Shown here piece by piece: positions 1 through 9,330 of a stretch of 64,000 nucleotides of DNA. Location: contig NZ_JAETWB010000001.1 of assembly GCF_016773205.1 (NCBI RefSeq), positions 744,001-808,000 on the forward strand. Direction: 5' to 3'. The notes below the pieces were generated by a model that was not told the origin of the DNA, made no database searches, and was given only the letters and a program-made list of their open reading frames with translations. The translations under genes were made by a program, and so were the position numbers. The stretch comes from Belnapia arida. Lineage in GTDB: Bacteria > Pseudomonadota > Alphaproteobacteria > Acetobacterales > Acetobacteraceae. Numbering within the stretch: position 1 is the stretch's first letter; every line of letters begins with the position of its first letter.

Positions 1-2
1 AT

Positions 3-101
3 GACCCGAAGGGGCCGCTGCCCGCCAGCGCTATCGCCGAGCAGTTCTGCGGGATGCTGTTGGCGGGGCTGGAAGCGACACCGGGCGCTGCCGCGCTGTA
101 A
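3..101 (+). CDS. C-terminal end of an unidentified protein (partial)
   Basis: An open frame enters from the left edge and ends at TAA 99-101, leaving 32 codons. The visible tail contains an amphipathic stretch (AIAEQFCGMLLAGLEA) of the kind found in the last helix of TetR/AcrR-family regulators, but 32 residues are too few to assign a family. The rest of the gene lies outside the window. The overlapping frame that starts at base 1 looks like a shadow. Confidence 0.4.
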   Translation, partial: DPKGPLPASAIAEQFCGMLLAGLEATPGAAAL

Positions 102-482
102 TCGGATCCTGCTTGGTGGCTGGGCTGCCGGCCCGGCCTCGGATGAGGCGCTCGGACTGCCACAAGGGGCGGTCCTTCTGATGTCCCTCCTCCATCACGG
201 CGTAGGTGCGCACCTCCGCATGCCCGGCTGGGCGAGCAGCACCTTGCCCGGTCTTGCTCGAGAGGCAATCATGTCGCGCGATCTCGTCTTCTGGAGGAAA
301 TCGAGATGGCGGCTTGCCCGATCAGCACCAACGCCGCGGCGGTCGGAGGCGCCAGGCCGCAGCCGAGTCGCCTGCCCCGCGTGGACGAAAAGCTGATCGA
401 TCTGCCCGCGGCTTCGTCGGGTGGGCCGCCAGCCGGCGCATCTGCCGGCTGCCATCCAGCCGGGTGACGCCATCCGATGCGG
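102..482. other. Intergenic stretch without a convincing gene
   Basis: There is no recognisable gene between the partial frame and the convergent CGS-family gene. One 53-codon frame (306-467, plus strand) follows a good Shine-Dalgarno (ggaggaaatcgag before ATG). It has Pro/Ala/Gly-rich composition and no recognisable domain, so I do not call it a gene. Longer frames on both strands have random-like composition. Confidence 0.4.
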
Positions 483-1784
483 TCAATCCTTCCGCACGTC
501 GCTGTCCAGCTGCGCCAGGGCCTGGGCCAGGTCGGCGATCAGGTCATCCACGCGCTCGATGCCGACGCTGAGGCGGATGAGGCCTTCGGTAACGCCTATG
601 CGGGCCCGGAGCTCGGCCGGAACCCCTGAATGGGTGGTCGAGGCAGGGTGGCTGGCCAGGGATTCGGTTCCGCCCAGGCTCACCGCCAGCTTGAAGACGC
701 GCAGCGCATTCAGCACCCGGAACGCCTCGGCTTCGCCCCCCTTGATCTCGATGCTGAAGGTCGAGCCCGGGCCGCTGCACTGGCGGTCATAGACGCGCCG
801 CGCCGGGCCGTCCCTGTCCGGCCCGCCGAGCGCGTGCACGGCCGCAACCTTGGGATGGTCGGCGAGGAAGGCGGCGATCGCGTCCGCATTGGCGGCGGAT
901 GCCCGCATCCGCAGCGAGAGCGTCTCCAGTGATCGTCCCAGCATCCAGCATGAGTGCGGGTCGAGCTGGGTGCCGATCGCGCCGCGCAGGAGGCGGACCG
1001 GGCGTAGCCGGGCCCTGCTGCCGATGGCCGCGCCGGCGATGAGGTCGCTGTGCCCGCCGACATATTTGGTCAGCGAGTAGACCACGATGTCCACGCCGTG
1101 CCGGAGCGGCTGCTGGAACACCGGGCCAAGCATGGTGTTGTCGCAGACCACGAGCGGCCGGTGGCCCTGGTTCGCGGCGATGCGGTCTGCCTCGGCATTG
1201 ACCAGGGCGAGGTCGACCAGGCTGTTCAGCGGATTGGACGGGGTCTCCACCAGGATGACGGTGACGCGCCCGCGTGCCTCGGCACGCCGGGCGGCCTCGC
1301 TGATGGCCTCCGCGTTCAACCCGTCGGAGAAGCCTTCCGCGGCGATGCCGAATTCGGTCAAGGTGCGGGCCAGCAATGTTTCCGTCCCGCCATAGAGGGG
1401 CTGGCTGTGCAGGACGGCATCCCCCGGCCTGGCATAGGTCAGGATCGTCGTGGCGATGGCCGCCATGCCCGACCCGAAGACGAGCGCCGCCTCGCCGTCC
1501 TCGTAGATCGCCAGGCGGTCCTCGACGATCTCGCTGTTAGGATGGTTGAAGCGGGAATAGACCAGCCCGGCCCCGCCTTCGGGCGCCTCCTTCCGGCCAG
1601 CCACGACGTCGAAGTAGTCACGCCCCTCCTCGGCCGAGCGGAAGACGAAGGTGGAGGTCAAGAAGACGGGCGGCTTGACCGCGCCCTCCGACAGGCTGGG
1701 GTCGTAGCCGTAGCCCAGCATCAGCGTCTCCGGGGCCAGACGATGGTTGCCGATGCTGGTATGGTGGCTGCGGTCCTTCGCCAT
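483..1784 (-). CDS. Cystathionine gamma-synthase family PLP-dependent enzyme
   Basis: A 433-residue cytoplasmic enzyme of the Cys/Met metabolism PLP family (fold type I), which does gamma- or beta-elimination/replacement on homoserine esters, cystathionine or methionine. The PLP lysine is K240 in [11 protein letters not shown]. The substrate-loop motif YSRFNHPN starts near residue 76, the GSGMAAI cofactor loop is near 105, and the ring-nitrogen Asp is in VVCDNT near 215. The ATG at 1784 was chosen because ggagg lies about 10 bases upstream and homology begins soon after; an in-frame extension to 1922 has no family resemblance. The gene stands alone with no other met gene nearby, so synthase, gamma-lyase or sulfhydrylase activity cannot be separated from sequence. 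Confidence 0.9.
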   Translation of the reverse strand: MAKDRSHHTSIGNHRLAPETLMLGYGYDPSLSEGAVKPPVFLTSTFVFRSAEEGRDYFDVVAGRKEAPEGGAGLVYSRFNHPNSEIVEDRLAIYEDGEAALVFGSGMAAIATTILTYARPGDAVLHSQPLYGGTETLLARTLTEFGIAAEGFSDGLNAEAISEAARRAEARGRVTVILVETPSNPLNSLVDLALVNAEADRIAANQGHRPLVVCDNTMLGPVFQQPLRHGVDIVVYSLTKYVGGHSDLIAGAAIGSRARLRPVRLLRGAIGTQLDPHSCWMLGRSLETLSLRMRASAANADAIAAFLADHPKVAAVHALGGPDRDGPARRVYDRQCSGPGSTFSIEIKGGEAEAFRVLNALRVFKLAVSLGGTESLASHPASTTHSGVPAELRARIGVTEGLIRLSVGIERVDDLIADLAQALAQLDSDVRKD

Positions 1785-2094
1785 GGCGCCAAATCCTCCA
1801 ACATCGCCTGGGCTGCCGGCGGGCGGCGCCTGAGACAGTCTGCCGCATCCATCCGGCGGGATGCCAGGCTTTACGCTCGGCTGGTCCTGTGCCCGCGGCC
1901 CGGACGCGTGCTGCAGGCCCAATGTTTATCAGGAGGCCGTACTGCTCCGTACTGCTTCTCGGTGACGCGCCAGGCGCCTGCCTGCGGGGCGGCGCGCGTA
2001 AAACGCCAAAGCATGGCGGGCCCCGTTCTTCGGGCGGCAACCGAAGCCGGCGCCGCAGGTTCTCTACCGACCCCCAACACAACTGCGAAGATTT
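1785..2094. other. Divergent intergenic region
   Basis: 310 bases between the reverse CGS-family gene and the forward 2095 gene, so it should hold both promoters. No promoter pair is convincing. A perfect tandem duplication of ccgtactgct lies at 1937-1946 and 1947-1956. I saw no SAM-II-like riboswitch elements upstream of the CGS-family gene. Confidence 0.35.
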
Positions 2095-2685
2095 ATGCGG
2101 ACTGATTCTGAACAGCGACTGTTCGATGCGCTCGCAACCCTCTCCCGCGCCTTCGCCGAAGGCGGAGTCCCCAGCATGCCGGGCGGGGATGCCGTGCCGG
2201 AGGAAGGCACCGGCGAATCATCCTCGGCGATCACCGCCATGGACGATGAGATGCGCGAGGTGCTGGGCGAGGCGGCCCTTGCCGTTGCCTTCGGCGCTTT
2301 CGCCTCGCGTGGCGGGGATGGCGGACCAATCCAGACCCTGATCGCCGCCATGGGCCTCATGGCGGTCCGCAGCGGGGAGGAGCCGGACCCTCCCGGCGAG
2401 ATCCTAGGCATCGCCGCGCGGGACGAGCAGGTGGAGGCGGAGATCGACCGGGCCGGGGAGGAGATCGATCGGCGCTTCGGGCGTGAGGCTGTGGCCGAGG
2501 ACGTCACCGCAGCGCTGGAAGCGCGGCTGCTCGGCACGGCCATCACCCTGGCCGGATGTACGCTGCCGGAAGGGGTGGATGGCCAGGCGGCGGTGCGCCT
2601 GCGTGCGGCGCGTTGCTTCGCCAGGCTGGCCGCCGGGTTGCTGGCGATGGACGCCACGGGCACGATGCCCGGCAGCGAGGCCTGA
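2095..2685 (+). CDS. Hypothetical acidic protein
   Basis: 196 residues, acidic and Ala/Gly/Glu-rich, with no signal peptide and no domain I recognise. Residues 120-180 look helical (EVEAEIDRAGEEIDRRFG and a later Ala-rich helix). The ATG at 2095 has only a weak upstream purine stretch, so the start is uncertain. Its stop lies 2 bases before the SGNH hydrolase ATG, and that tight spacing is the best argument for a real two-gene unit. Function unknown. Confidence 0.55.
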   Translation: MRTDSEQRLFDALATLSRAFAEGGVPSMPGGDAVPEEGTGESSSAITAMDDEMREVLGEAALAVAFGAFASRGGDGGPIQTLIAAMGLMAVRSGEEPDPPGEILGIAARDEQVEAEIDRAGEEIDRRFGREAVAEDVTAALEARLLGTAITLAGCTLPEGVDGQAAVRLRAARCFARLAAGLLAMDATGTMPGSEA

Positions 2686-2687
2686 CC

Positions 2688-3410
2688 ATGAAGGCCCTGC
2701 TGACCGGCCGCCGGTCGGCGGTCGGCGCCGGCCTGACGATGCTCGCCACCGGCGAGGCGGCTGGCCAGGGCGGCGGCACGGGACATGTCGTACTGCTCGG
2801 CGACTCGATCTTCGACAACAAGGGCTACGTGGCAGGTGGGCCGGATGTGGTCGCGCACCTCCGGAACCGGCTGCCCGCTGGCTGGCAAGGCAGCCTGGCT
2901 GCGGTGGGCGGCGCGGTGGCGGGCGATGTCATCCGGCAGCTCGAGCGGGTGCCGCAGGGAGCCAGCCATCTCGTCGTCAGCGCGGGGGGCAACGACGCCC
3001 TGCGGCAGGAAGCCCTCCTCGGCCAGGAGGCCCGAAGTGTGGGCGAGGGGCTGGTCAGGCTGGCCGCCGTGGTGGACCGCTTCCGGCAAGATTACCGTGC
3101 GATGCTCGATGCGGTGCTGGCTCGCCGGCTCCCCACCGCGGTCTGCACCGTCTACGACCCGCGATTCGCCGACCCGCAGCGGCAGCAGATGGCGGTCGCC
3201 GGGCTCAGCCTCTTTAATGATGCCATCATGCGTGAGGCCTTCCGGCGCGGCCTGGCGCTAGTCGACCTGCGGCTCGTCTGCAACGAGGCAGCGGACTTCG
3301 CCAACGCCATCGAGCCCTCCGTCCAGGGCGGCCGCAAGATCGCCGCGGCCATCGCCCGCTTCGCCCTCGACCGGCCGCAGAGGCGTTCCATGATCTACGG
3401 AGGTGACTAG
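2688..3410 (+). CDS. SGNH/GDSL-type hydrolase
   Basis: 240 residues. Block I (VVLLGDSIFDN, nucleophile Ser) lies near residue 33, the oxyanion Gly near 73-80 and block III (GGND) near 101, which identify an SGNH esterase/lipase-like hydrolase. The C-terminal block reads IEPSVQGGRKIA, a variant common in this subgroup, where the usual block V DxxH pair is not evident. The N-terminus (MKALLTGRRSAVGAGLTMLATGEAAGQ) could be an imperfect export signal. It follows the 2095 gene after 2 bases. The natural ester substrate is unknown. Confidence 0.8.
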   Translation: MKALLTGRRSAVGAGLTMLATGEAAGQGGGTGHVVLLGDSIFDNKGYVAGGPDVVAHLRNRLPAGWQGSLAAVGGAVAGDVIRQLERVPQGASHLVVSAGGNDALRQEALLGQEARSVGEGLVRLAAVVDRFRQDYRAMLDAVLARRLPTAVCTVYDPRFADPQRQQMAVAGLSLFNDAIMREAFRRGLALVDLRLVCNEAADFANAIEPSVQGGRKIAAAIARFALDRPQRRSMIYGGD

Positions 3411-3492
3411 GGGGCTTTCCGATACGGCCGCGGCGATGAAGTTGGTGGCGCACGGGGTCCGGAACGGATAAAGAACACCCGAAAGGGTGAGC

Positions 3493-5649
3493 ATGGCCGA
3501 CCAGATCGTCATCACCGAGAAGACCAGCCAGGCCAAGGATGTCCGCGCTGCGGTCGGTGGCCGCTACGGGATGATCCTCCCCGCCGAGGGGCACCTTTTC
3601 GACCTTCTCGAGCCCGAGGAGGTGGTGCCGGAATGGAAGCGTTGGCGGCCGATCCTGCTCCGGCCCAGCGGCCTCTACGGCACCAAGCCGGCCACCGGCG
3701 GCAACAAGGCTGCGAAGCTCAAGGCGATCCGCGACGCCCTGCGCCAGGCCAAGCAGGTTTGGCTGGCCACGGACTGCGACCGCGAGGGCCAGCTCATCGG
3801 CCAGGAGATCCTCGAGCATTACGGCTATCGCGGCACCGTCATGCGAGTGATCTTCACCGCCCAGGATCCGGAGACCATCCGCGCGGCTTTCGCCAGGGCC
3901 AGGCCCAATGCCGATTACGCCCGGCTCTACGCGGCCGCCGTCGCCCGGCGGCAGGCCGACCAGATCTACAACCTCTCGCTCACCCGTACCGCGACCGTGA
4001 CCCTGGCGGGCGGTGCCCGGGCCGTCATCGGCGTCGGCCGGGTCAAGACGCCGACCCTCGCCATCGTCTGCCGGCGGGAGCTCGAGATCCGCAACTTCGT
4101 GCCGCAGGCCTATTTCGAGGTGATTGCCACGGCCCAGGCCGAAGCCGGCCCGCTGCAGATGCGCCACGCACCGAAGGAACGCATCCTGAAGCGCGAGGAG
4201 GCCGAGGCGATTGCCGCTGCCGCCGAGGGCTTCACCGGCCCGCTCGCGGTGAAGGTCGAGGACAAGCGCCAGGGCCCACCCCGCCTGCATGACCTGCCCT
4301 CGCTGCAGAAGCTCTGCGGCTCGCGCTTCGGCTGGTCGGCGGCGCGGACGCTGGAGGTGGCGCAGGAGCTCTACGACGGGCAGGGCAAGAAGGTCATCAC
4401 CTACCCACGGGCCGAGACCCGCTACCTGCCGGAAAGCCTGATCGCGGACGTGCCGCGGATCGTGGCCGGGCTCCAGGTCGGGCGAGCCTTCGGAGCCATC
4501 CCGGTGCCGCAGCCGCCGGTCATCCGCCGTGGCGCGAGCGGTCCCTTCCACGACCGCGGCCTGGCCGGAGCCAGCCACCATGCAGTCATTCCCAACGTCA
4601 ACACGGTCGATACGCTGCGCGAGGTCTGGCCACGCCTGAGCACCGATGAGCGCCGGTTGTTCGACGTCATCGCCCGTGCCTACCTGGCGGCGATGATGCC
4701 CGACTTCCGCTACCGGCAGACGACCGTCACGCTGGATGTCGGGCGCCACGCCTTCCGCGCTGCTGGCCGCCAGCCCATCGAGCTTGGCTGGCGGGCGGCC
4801 TTTCCCGATTGGCAGCCGGCCGAGGAACGGGGCGAGGAGGCGCAGATGCTGCCCCCGCTCCGGCATGGCGAGACGGCGCTGCTGCGTGATGCCAAGGTCG
4901 AGGACAAGGAAACCCGGCCGCCGCCGCGCTACAACGAGGGCACGCTGATCGAGGCCATGCAGAACGCCTGGCGCTTCGTCGAGGACGAGGCGCTGCGGGA
5001 CCGCCTGAAGGAGGCCAAGGGCATCGGCACGCCGGCGACCCGTGCCGAGATCATCCGCGGCCTCAAGACGCAGGATTTCCTCGCCACGGAGGGGAAGAAC
5101 ATCGTTCCCACCGAGCGTGGCCTCTCGCTCCATGCGGTGCTGGAGCGGGCCGATCCTGCCCTGGTCGATCCCGGGGTGACAGCGCAGATGGAGCGGCTGC
5201 TAGACGAGGTGCTGGTTGGACAGCAGGAAATGATAGGCGCCATCGATGCCGTCTGCGCCCAGGCCAGCCGCATCATCGGCCGGCTGCAGGAGGGTACTGC
5301 CTCAGTCGATGCGGCCGCGCTGGGCAGGGCAGCCCCGGACCGCGGGGCAGACCGGCCGCCGACCCCGGCCATGAAGCGCTTCGCCGACAGCCTGGCGCGG
5401 CAGAAGGGGCTGAAGCCGCCGCGTGGCTACACGACCTCCGGTGCCATCTGCCGCGCCTTCCTGGACCAGCACGCATCCAGGAAGGCTGAAGCCCTGGGGG
5501 CCGACATCCCCAGTGACCGGCGGGCACCGGCGGCGCCGGACATCACGGCGGCACGGCGCCGGCCGAACCGCAGCGACACACGCATTGCGCCTTCCGCCGC
5601 CGATCGGAAACAGGCCCCAAGGCGCCGCAAGGCGAAGCGGCCCGACTGA
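3493..5649 (+). CDS. topB: DNA topoisomerase III (type IA), accessory type
   Basis: 718 residues, a type IA topoisomerase that passes single DNA strands through a transient 5'-phosphotyrosyl break. The TOPRIM domain begins at VITEKTSQAKDV, with the metal motif DCDREGQLIG near residues 95-104. The catalytic tyrosine is in TYPRAETRYLPE near 304, and GIGTPATRAEII near 511 is the conserved signature. The tail carries a C-x-AFLDQH-like element and a basic end (KQAPRRRKAKRPD), with no zinc-ribbon cysteines. This tail is typical of topoisomerases carried on integrative elements and plasmids, but I see no conjugation or integrase genes here. The ATG at 3493 has aaaggg about 5 bases upstream; an in-frame GTG at 3487 is the alternative. 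Confidence 0.92.
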   Translation: MADQIVITEKTSQAKDVRAAVGGRYGMILPAEGHLFDLLEPEEVVPEWKRWRPILLRPSGLYGTKPATGGNKAAKLKAIRDALRQAKQVWLATDCDREGQLIGQEILEHYGYRGTVMRVIFTAQDPETIRAAFARARPNADYARLYAAAVARRQADQIYNLSLTRTATVTLAGGARAVIGVGRVKTPTLAIVCRRELEIRNFVPQAYFEVIATAQAEAGPLQMRHAPKERILKREEAEAIAAAAEGFTGPLAVKVEDKRQGPPRLHDLPSLQKLCGSRFGWSAARTLEVAQELYDGQGKKVITYPRAETRYLPESLIADVPRIVAGLQVGRAFGAIPVPQPPVIRRGASGPFHDRGLAGASHHAVIPNVNTVDTLREVWPRLSTDERRLFDVIARAYLAAMMPDFRYRQTTVTLDVGRHAFRAAGRQPIELGWRAAFPDWQPAEERGEEAQMLPPLRHGETALLRDAKVEDKETRPPPRYNEGTLIEAMQNAWRFVEDEALRDRLKEAKGIGTPATRAEIIRGLKTQDFLATEGKNIVPTERGLSLHAVLERADPALVDPGVTAQMERLLDEVLVGQQEMIGAIDAVCAQASRIIGRLQEGTASVDAAALGRAAPDRGADRPPTPAMKRFADSLARQKGLKPPRGYTTSGAICRAFLDQHASRKAEALGADIPSDRRAPAAPDITAARRRPNRSDTRIAPSAADRKQAPRRRKAKRPD

Positions 5650-5816
5650 GGGCGGTCCGGACACGCCTCGCCCGCCTCTGCGCGACCAGCAATCGGCCAT
5701 GCGGCGTCATTCGGGCCCCTTCCTGGCTGCCCGTCCGCGGCTCCGACTTCTGGGGCGGCCTCGCAACCGCAGCCAACCGCCTCTGCCCCGGAGAGCAACC
5801 CCCGTCGCAACGACCG

Positions 5817-7013
5817 CTAGATGACCCCCGCCTCGCGGAAGGCGGCAATCCGCGCCGCGTCGTAGCCCGCCGCCGCCAGCACCGCCTCGGTATCGGCGCC
5901 GAGGGCCGGGGCCGGGCGGTCCAGCCGCGCCGCGCCATGCGCCAGGCGAAAGCCGGTGGTGGCGAAGCGCAGCCTGCCCCACGGCGTTTCCACCTCCTGC
6001 AGGGCGTCCCGCGACCGGATCTGCCGGTGCTCGATCACCTCGTCGACCCGCCAGATGCGGGCGCAAGGGGCTCCGGCGGCGTTCAGCCGTTCCTCCCACT
6101 CGGCGGCATCGGCGGCGGCGAGCGCCCCCTCGATCACCTTGCGCAGCAGGGCGGCGTTCTCCAGGCGGAGGAACCAGTCTGCCAGGCGCGGCTCGTCCAG
6201 CGCATCCTTGCGGCCGATGGCGCGCAGCAGCGCCTCGTACTGCCGGTCGGTGTTGACGGCGAGGAGGAGGTGCCCGTCGCGGGCGCGGAAGAGGTTGGCC
6301 GTCGCCTTCCGGCTCACTGCCTGGTTGCCCCATTGCTGCTGCTTGTGGCCAGCCACCGTCCAGTCCGCCACCTGGCCGCCGAGGAAGGCAAGGGTCGATT
6401 CCAGCATGGAGACATCGACCCGCTGGCCCTGCCCGGTATGCGTCCGCTGGAGCAGCGCCGAGGCGACGCCGAATGCGGCCGTCATGCCGGAGAGCTGGTC
6501 GCAGACGGCGAAGCCGGCGCGCAGCGGGTCGCCGCCCGGATGGCCGGTCATCGCCATGATGCCGGACATGGCCTGGATGCGGCCGTCATAGCCCGCCTCC
6601 AGCCGGTCCGGCCCGGTCTGGCCGAAGGCGGAGACGCTGCAGAAGATCAGCCGCGGGTTGAGCTTCGACAGCGCCTCGTAGCCGAGGCCGAGCCGGTCCA
6701 TCACGCCGGGGCGGAAATTCTCCATCACCACATCCGCCTCGGCGGCGAGGCGAAGGATGATCTCCCGCGCCTCGGGCTTCTGCAGGTCGAGGGTGAGGCT
6801 GCGCTTGTTGCCGTTCACCGCCTGCCAGGCGGAGGCCATACCGCGCTCCGCCCATTCGCGGGAGAGGGGCGTGCGGCGCATGTCCTCGCCCTCGCGGCGC
6901 TCGACCTTGACCACATCGGCGCCGAGGAGCGCTAGTTGGTAGCTGGCGAAGGGGCCGGCGAGGACCTGGGTGAAGTCGAGGATGCGGATGCCCTCGAACG
7001 GGCGGGCGGTCAT
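5817..7013 (-). CDS. CaiB/BaiF-type (family III) CoA-transferase
   Basis: 398 residues, a family III CoA-transferase that moves CoA between carboxylic acids through an aspartyl-CoA intermediate. Family motifs are the N-terminal GIRILDFTQVLAGPFASYQLALLGADVVKVE, then GNKRSLTLDL, VVMENFRPG, and the DVSMLES segment. The catalytic Asp is probably that of the GYDGRIQAMSG region near residue 160. The start ATG overlaps the stop of the upstream GrdB-like gene by 4 bases (ATGA), so the pair is co-translated. That coupling suggests the substrate acid or its CoA ester is linked to whatever the GrdB-like protein handles. The substrate cannot be read from sequence. Confidence 0.92.
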   Translation of the reverse strand: MTARPFEGIRILDFTQVLAGPFASYQLALLGADVVKVERREGEDMRRTPLSREWAERGMASAWQAVNGNKRSLTLDLQKPEAREIILRLAAEADVVMENFRPGVMDRLGLGYEALSKLNPRLIFCSVSAFGQTGPDRLEAGYDGRIQAMSGIMAMTGHPGGDPLRAGFAVCDQLSGMTAAFGVASALLQRTHTGQGQRVDVSMLESTLAFLGGQVADWTVAGHKQQQWGNQAVSRKATANLFRARDGHLLLAVNTDRQYEALLRAIGRKDALDEPRLADWFLRLENAALLRKVIEGALAAADAAEWEERLNAAGAPCARIWRVDEVIEHRQIRSRDALQEVETPWGRLRFATTGFRLAHGAARLDRPAPALGADTEAVLAAAGYDAARIAAFREAGVI

Positions 7014-7942
7014 GCCGCCTTCTCGCGCAGATCCTTGGCGATGGCCTTCTGGCGGAGGAACTCCTCCTTCCGCCGCGCCAGCTCCTCCGCGCCGATCTGC
7101 TCGAGGTTGAGGTAGTCGAGCTTCCACTCGCCGGTCTCGTCCCAGCGCTGGGGCGATTGCAGGGTGGTGCGGGGGCCGATCGCCGTCTCGAGCAGCCGGA
7201 GGGCGAGTTCCAGCGTCGCCGCCTGGCTCTCCATGTCATGCGGGCGGCCGGCGGCATTGCCGAGGGGGAAGTCGCTGAACAGGAAGCGCGGCACGCCGCA
7301 ATGCTCGACGATGTCCTTGGCGCAGCCCAGCACCACGGTCGGGATGCCGTGCTGCTCCAAGTGGCGGGCGGTGAGGCTGACGGTCTGGTGGCAGACCGGG
7401 CAATTGGGGACCAGCACCGCGACCTCGGCGCCATCCTGCAGGCAGCGGGAGAGGATCTCCGGGCAGTCGATCTCGACCGTATGCCGGTGGCTGCGGTTGG
7501 TCGGGGCTCCCTGGAAATGTTCGGTCAGGGCGCCGATCCGGCCCGAGGCGACGGCATCCCGCATGGCCTGGAGCGGGAACCAGGCGCGCATGTCGGTCGC
7601 CGGGCTGTGCTTCCGGTCGTAGGCGATGTGGGAGACGCGGAGGTCGTGGTCCTCATCCGTCCGGCCGGAATAGACCTCGTAGAATTTGGCCGAGGAATTG
7701 TAGGGCGCGCCCGGCCCCTGGTCGCCCTTCGCGGGATCGAAGGGAGCGGCGGTGGTGACGAGGGTGACGCGGCTCTCGGCCAGCGGCTTGCGGAGCGGGG
7801 AGAATGGCACCTCGCGGTAATGCGCCCAGCGATAGGGGTCGTAGCCGATCGCCCGGTAATACTCGCGGGTGCGCTGCATATAGGGGATCGGGCTGTCGTA
7901 ATCCGGCGCGAAGCCCATCGCCCGGTCGATCTCCGCTGTCAT
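7010..7942 (-). CDS. GrdB-like protein (glycine/sarcosine/betaine reductase selenoprotein B family), Sec-less
   Basis: 310 residues related to GrdB, the substrate-binding subunit of clostridial glycine/sarcosine/betaine reductases. The recognisable core is VAVLVPNCPVCHQTVS followed by LEQHGIPTVVLG. It corresponds to the UxxCxxC redox region of GrdB, but a CxxC is kept and the selenocysteine position is absent. No in-frame TGA is present, and no selenoprotein A, GrdC/D or selenocysteine machinery is seen in the window. ATG 7942 is preceded by gggagaga. The last bases overlap the CoA-transferase start. Redox or C-N bond chemistry on an imported acid is plausible but is inference; the family name should not be read as proof of glycine reductase activity. 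Confidence 0.75.
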   Translation of the reverse strand: MTAEIDRAMGFAPDYDSPIPYMQRTREYYRAIGYDPYRWAHYREVPFSPLRKPLAESRVTLVTTAAPFDPAKGDQGPGAPYNSSAKFYEVYSGRTDEDHDLRVSHIAYDRKHSPATDMRAWFPLQAMRDAVASGRIGALTEHFQGAPTNRSHRHTVEIDCPEILSRCLQDGAEVAVLVPNCPVCHQTVSLTARHLEQHGIPTVVLGCAKDIVEHCGVPRFLFSDFPLGNAAGRPHDMESQAATLELALRLLETAIGPRTTLQSPQRWDETGEWKLDYLNLEQIGAEELARRKEEFLRQKAIAKDLREKAA

Positions 7943-8051
7943 GGTTCGTCTCTCCCGAATGGGCCGAGGCTAAGCCTGCCCGCGCCAGGGTCAAGCATGG
8001 CGCCTGATCCGCGCCCCTGGCATGCTGTGAAAAATGTCAGGAGGAAACCGC

Positions 8052-9290
8052 ATGGCTCCCGCATGCGATGGCGTGGATTCCCGCTATGCCTGGCTGCGCC
8101 TCGCCGCCTCGGTGGCGCTCAGCACGCTGGGAGGGGTCGGGCTCTGGTCCATCGTCGTCGTGTTGCCGACGGTGCAGGCGGAATTCGGCACGCTCCGGGC
8201 CGGGGCCTCGCTGCCCTATACGCTGACGACGCTCGGCTTCGCCATTGGCGGTGTGCTGATGGGGCGGGCGGCAGACCGGTTCGGGGTGATGGTGCCGGTG
8301 ATCTTCGGCACCCTGGCCCTGGCCGCGGGCTATGTCGGCAGCGCCTTCGCCGGCAGCATGGGCGGGTTCGCCGTCACCTACGGGGTGCTCGTCGGGCTGC
8401 TGGGGTCCTGCGCCACCTTCAGCCCGCTGGTGGCGGACACCTCGCTCTGGTTCGCGCGGCGGCGGGGGCTGGCGGTCTCGCTCTGCGCCAGCGGCAATTA
8501 CTTCGCCGGAGCTCTATGGCCGCCGGTTCTGTCGCACCTCATCGAGACGGTGGGGTGGCGGCAGACGCATATCGGCATCGGCGTCTTCTGCCTCGTCACC
8601 ATGCTGCCGCTCTCGCTGGTGCTGCGGCGGAGGCCGCCGGCCCAGGCGGCCCCGGCACTGGTCCTGGCCGGCAACCGCGGCACCTTCGGCCTGCCGCCCA
8701 ATGCCCTGCAGGCGCTGCTGATGTTCGCCGGCATCTCCTGCTGCGTGGCGATGGCGATGCCGCAGGTGCATATCGTCGCCTACTGCGTCGATCTCGGCTA
8801 TGGCGCGGCGCGGGGGGCGGAGATGCTCTCGGTGATGCTGGCCTGCGGGGTGGTGAGCCGGCTGGCCTCCGGCTGGATCCTCGACCGGATCGGCAGCCGG
8901 GCGACGCTGCTGCTGGGGGCGGCCCTCCAGGCCATTGCCCTCTCGCTCTTCCTGCCCTTCGATGGGCTTTCCTCGCTCTATGCGATCTCGGCGGTGTTCG
9001 GCCTGTTCCAAGGCGGGATCGTGCCGAGCTACGCCATCATCGTCCGCGAGAGCTTCCCGGCGCAGGAGGCGGGGCTGCGCGTCGGGTTGGTGCTGTCATC
9101 CACCCTGGTTGGCATGGCGCTCGGGGGGTGGATGTCTGGGGCGATCTTCGACGCAACGGCTTCCTACAAGATGGCGGTGATCAACGGCCTGGCCTGGAAC
9201 GCGCTGACCATGGCAATCGCGGCCTGGCTGCTCTGGCGAGGGCGGACCGGGTTCCGGTCGCCCCCGGCCCGGCCCATCTGGCAGGCATGA
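8052..9290 (+). CDS. MFS transporter
   Basis: 412 residues with about 12 hydrophobic helices, a major facilitator of the oxalate/formate or monocarboxylate-like type. The loop 2-3 signature is GRAADRFG near residue 78, and the half-repeat signature is SGWILDRIGSRATLL near 280. ATG 8052 was chosen because aggagg lies 7 bases upstream; an in-frame ATG at 8034 lacks a site. It is divergent from the GrdB-like/CoA-transferase pair with a 109-base promoter gap, so it may import their substrate. The 3' end (peptide PPARPIWQA) reappears in degraded form just before the flavin monooxygenase at 11.0 kb. Confidence 0.9.
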   Translation: MAPACDGVDSRYAWLRLAASVALSTLGGVGLWSIVVVLPTVQAEFGTLRAGASLPYTLTTLGFAIGGVLMGRAADRFGVMVPVIFGTLALAAGYVGSAFAGSMGGFAVTYGVLVGLLGSCATFSPLVADTSLWFARRRGLAVSLCASGNYFAGALWPPVLSHLIETVGWRQTHIGIGVFCLVTMLPLSLVLRRRPPAQAAPALVLAGNRGTFGLPPNALQALLMFAGISCCVAMAMPQVHIVAYCVDLGYGAARGAEMLSVMLACGVVSRLASGWILDRIGSRATLLLGAALQAIALSLFLPFDGLSSLYAISAVFGLFQGGIVPSYAIIVRESFPAQEAGLRVGLVLSSTLVGMALGGWMSGAIFDATASYKMAVINGLAWNALTMAIAAWLLWRGRTGFRSPPARPIWQA

Positions 9291-9293
9291 TCC
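9249..9293 (+). repeat. Direct repeat copy A (3' end of the MFS gene)
   Basis: 45 bases covering the last 14 codons of the MFS gene and 3 bases beyond. Aligned without gaps to 10983-11027, 38 of 45 positions match by my count, including the stop codon embedded in ATGATCC. Confidence 0.65.
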
Positions 9294-9330
9294 TGTTCGG
9301 GCAACCCGGCCATTCCCTGCCTCCGAAGGA

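Noticed and set aside
1-396. Plus-strand frame starting at base 1
   Set aside because: Basic, random-like composition; the frame ending at 101 fits better as the tail of an upstream gene.
7010-7942. Possible selenocysteine codon in the GrdB-like gene
   Set aside because: The frame contains no internal TGA; the redox site keeps cysteines only.
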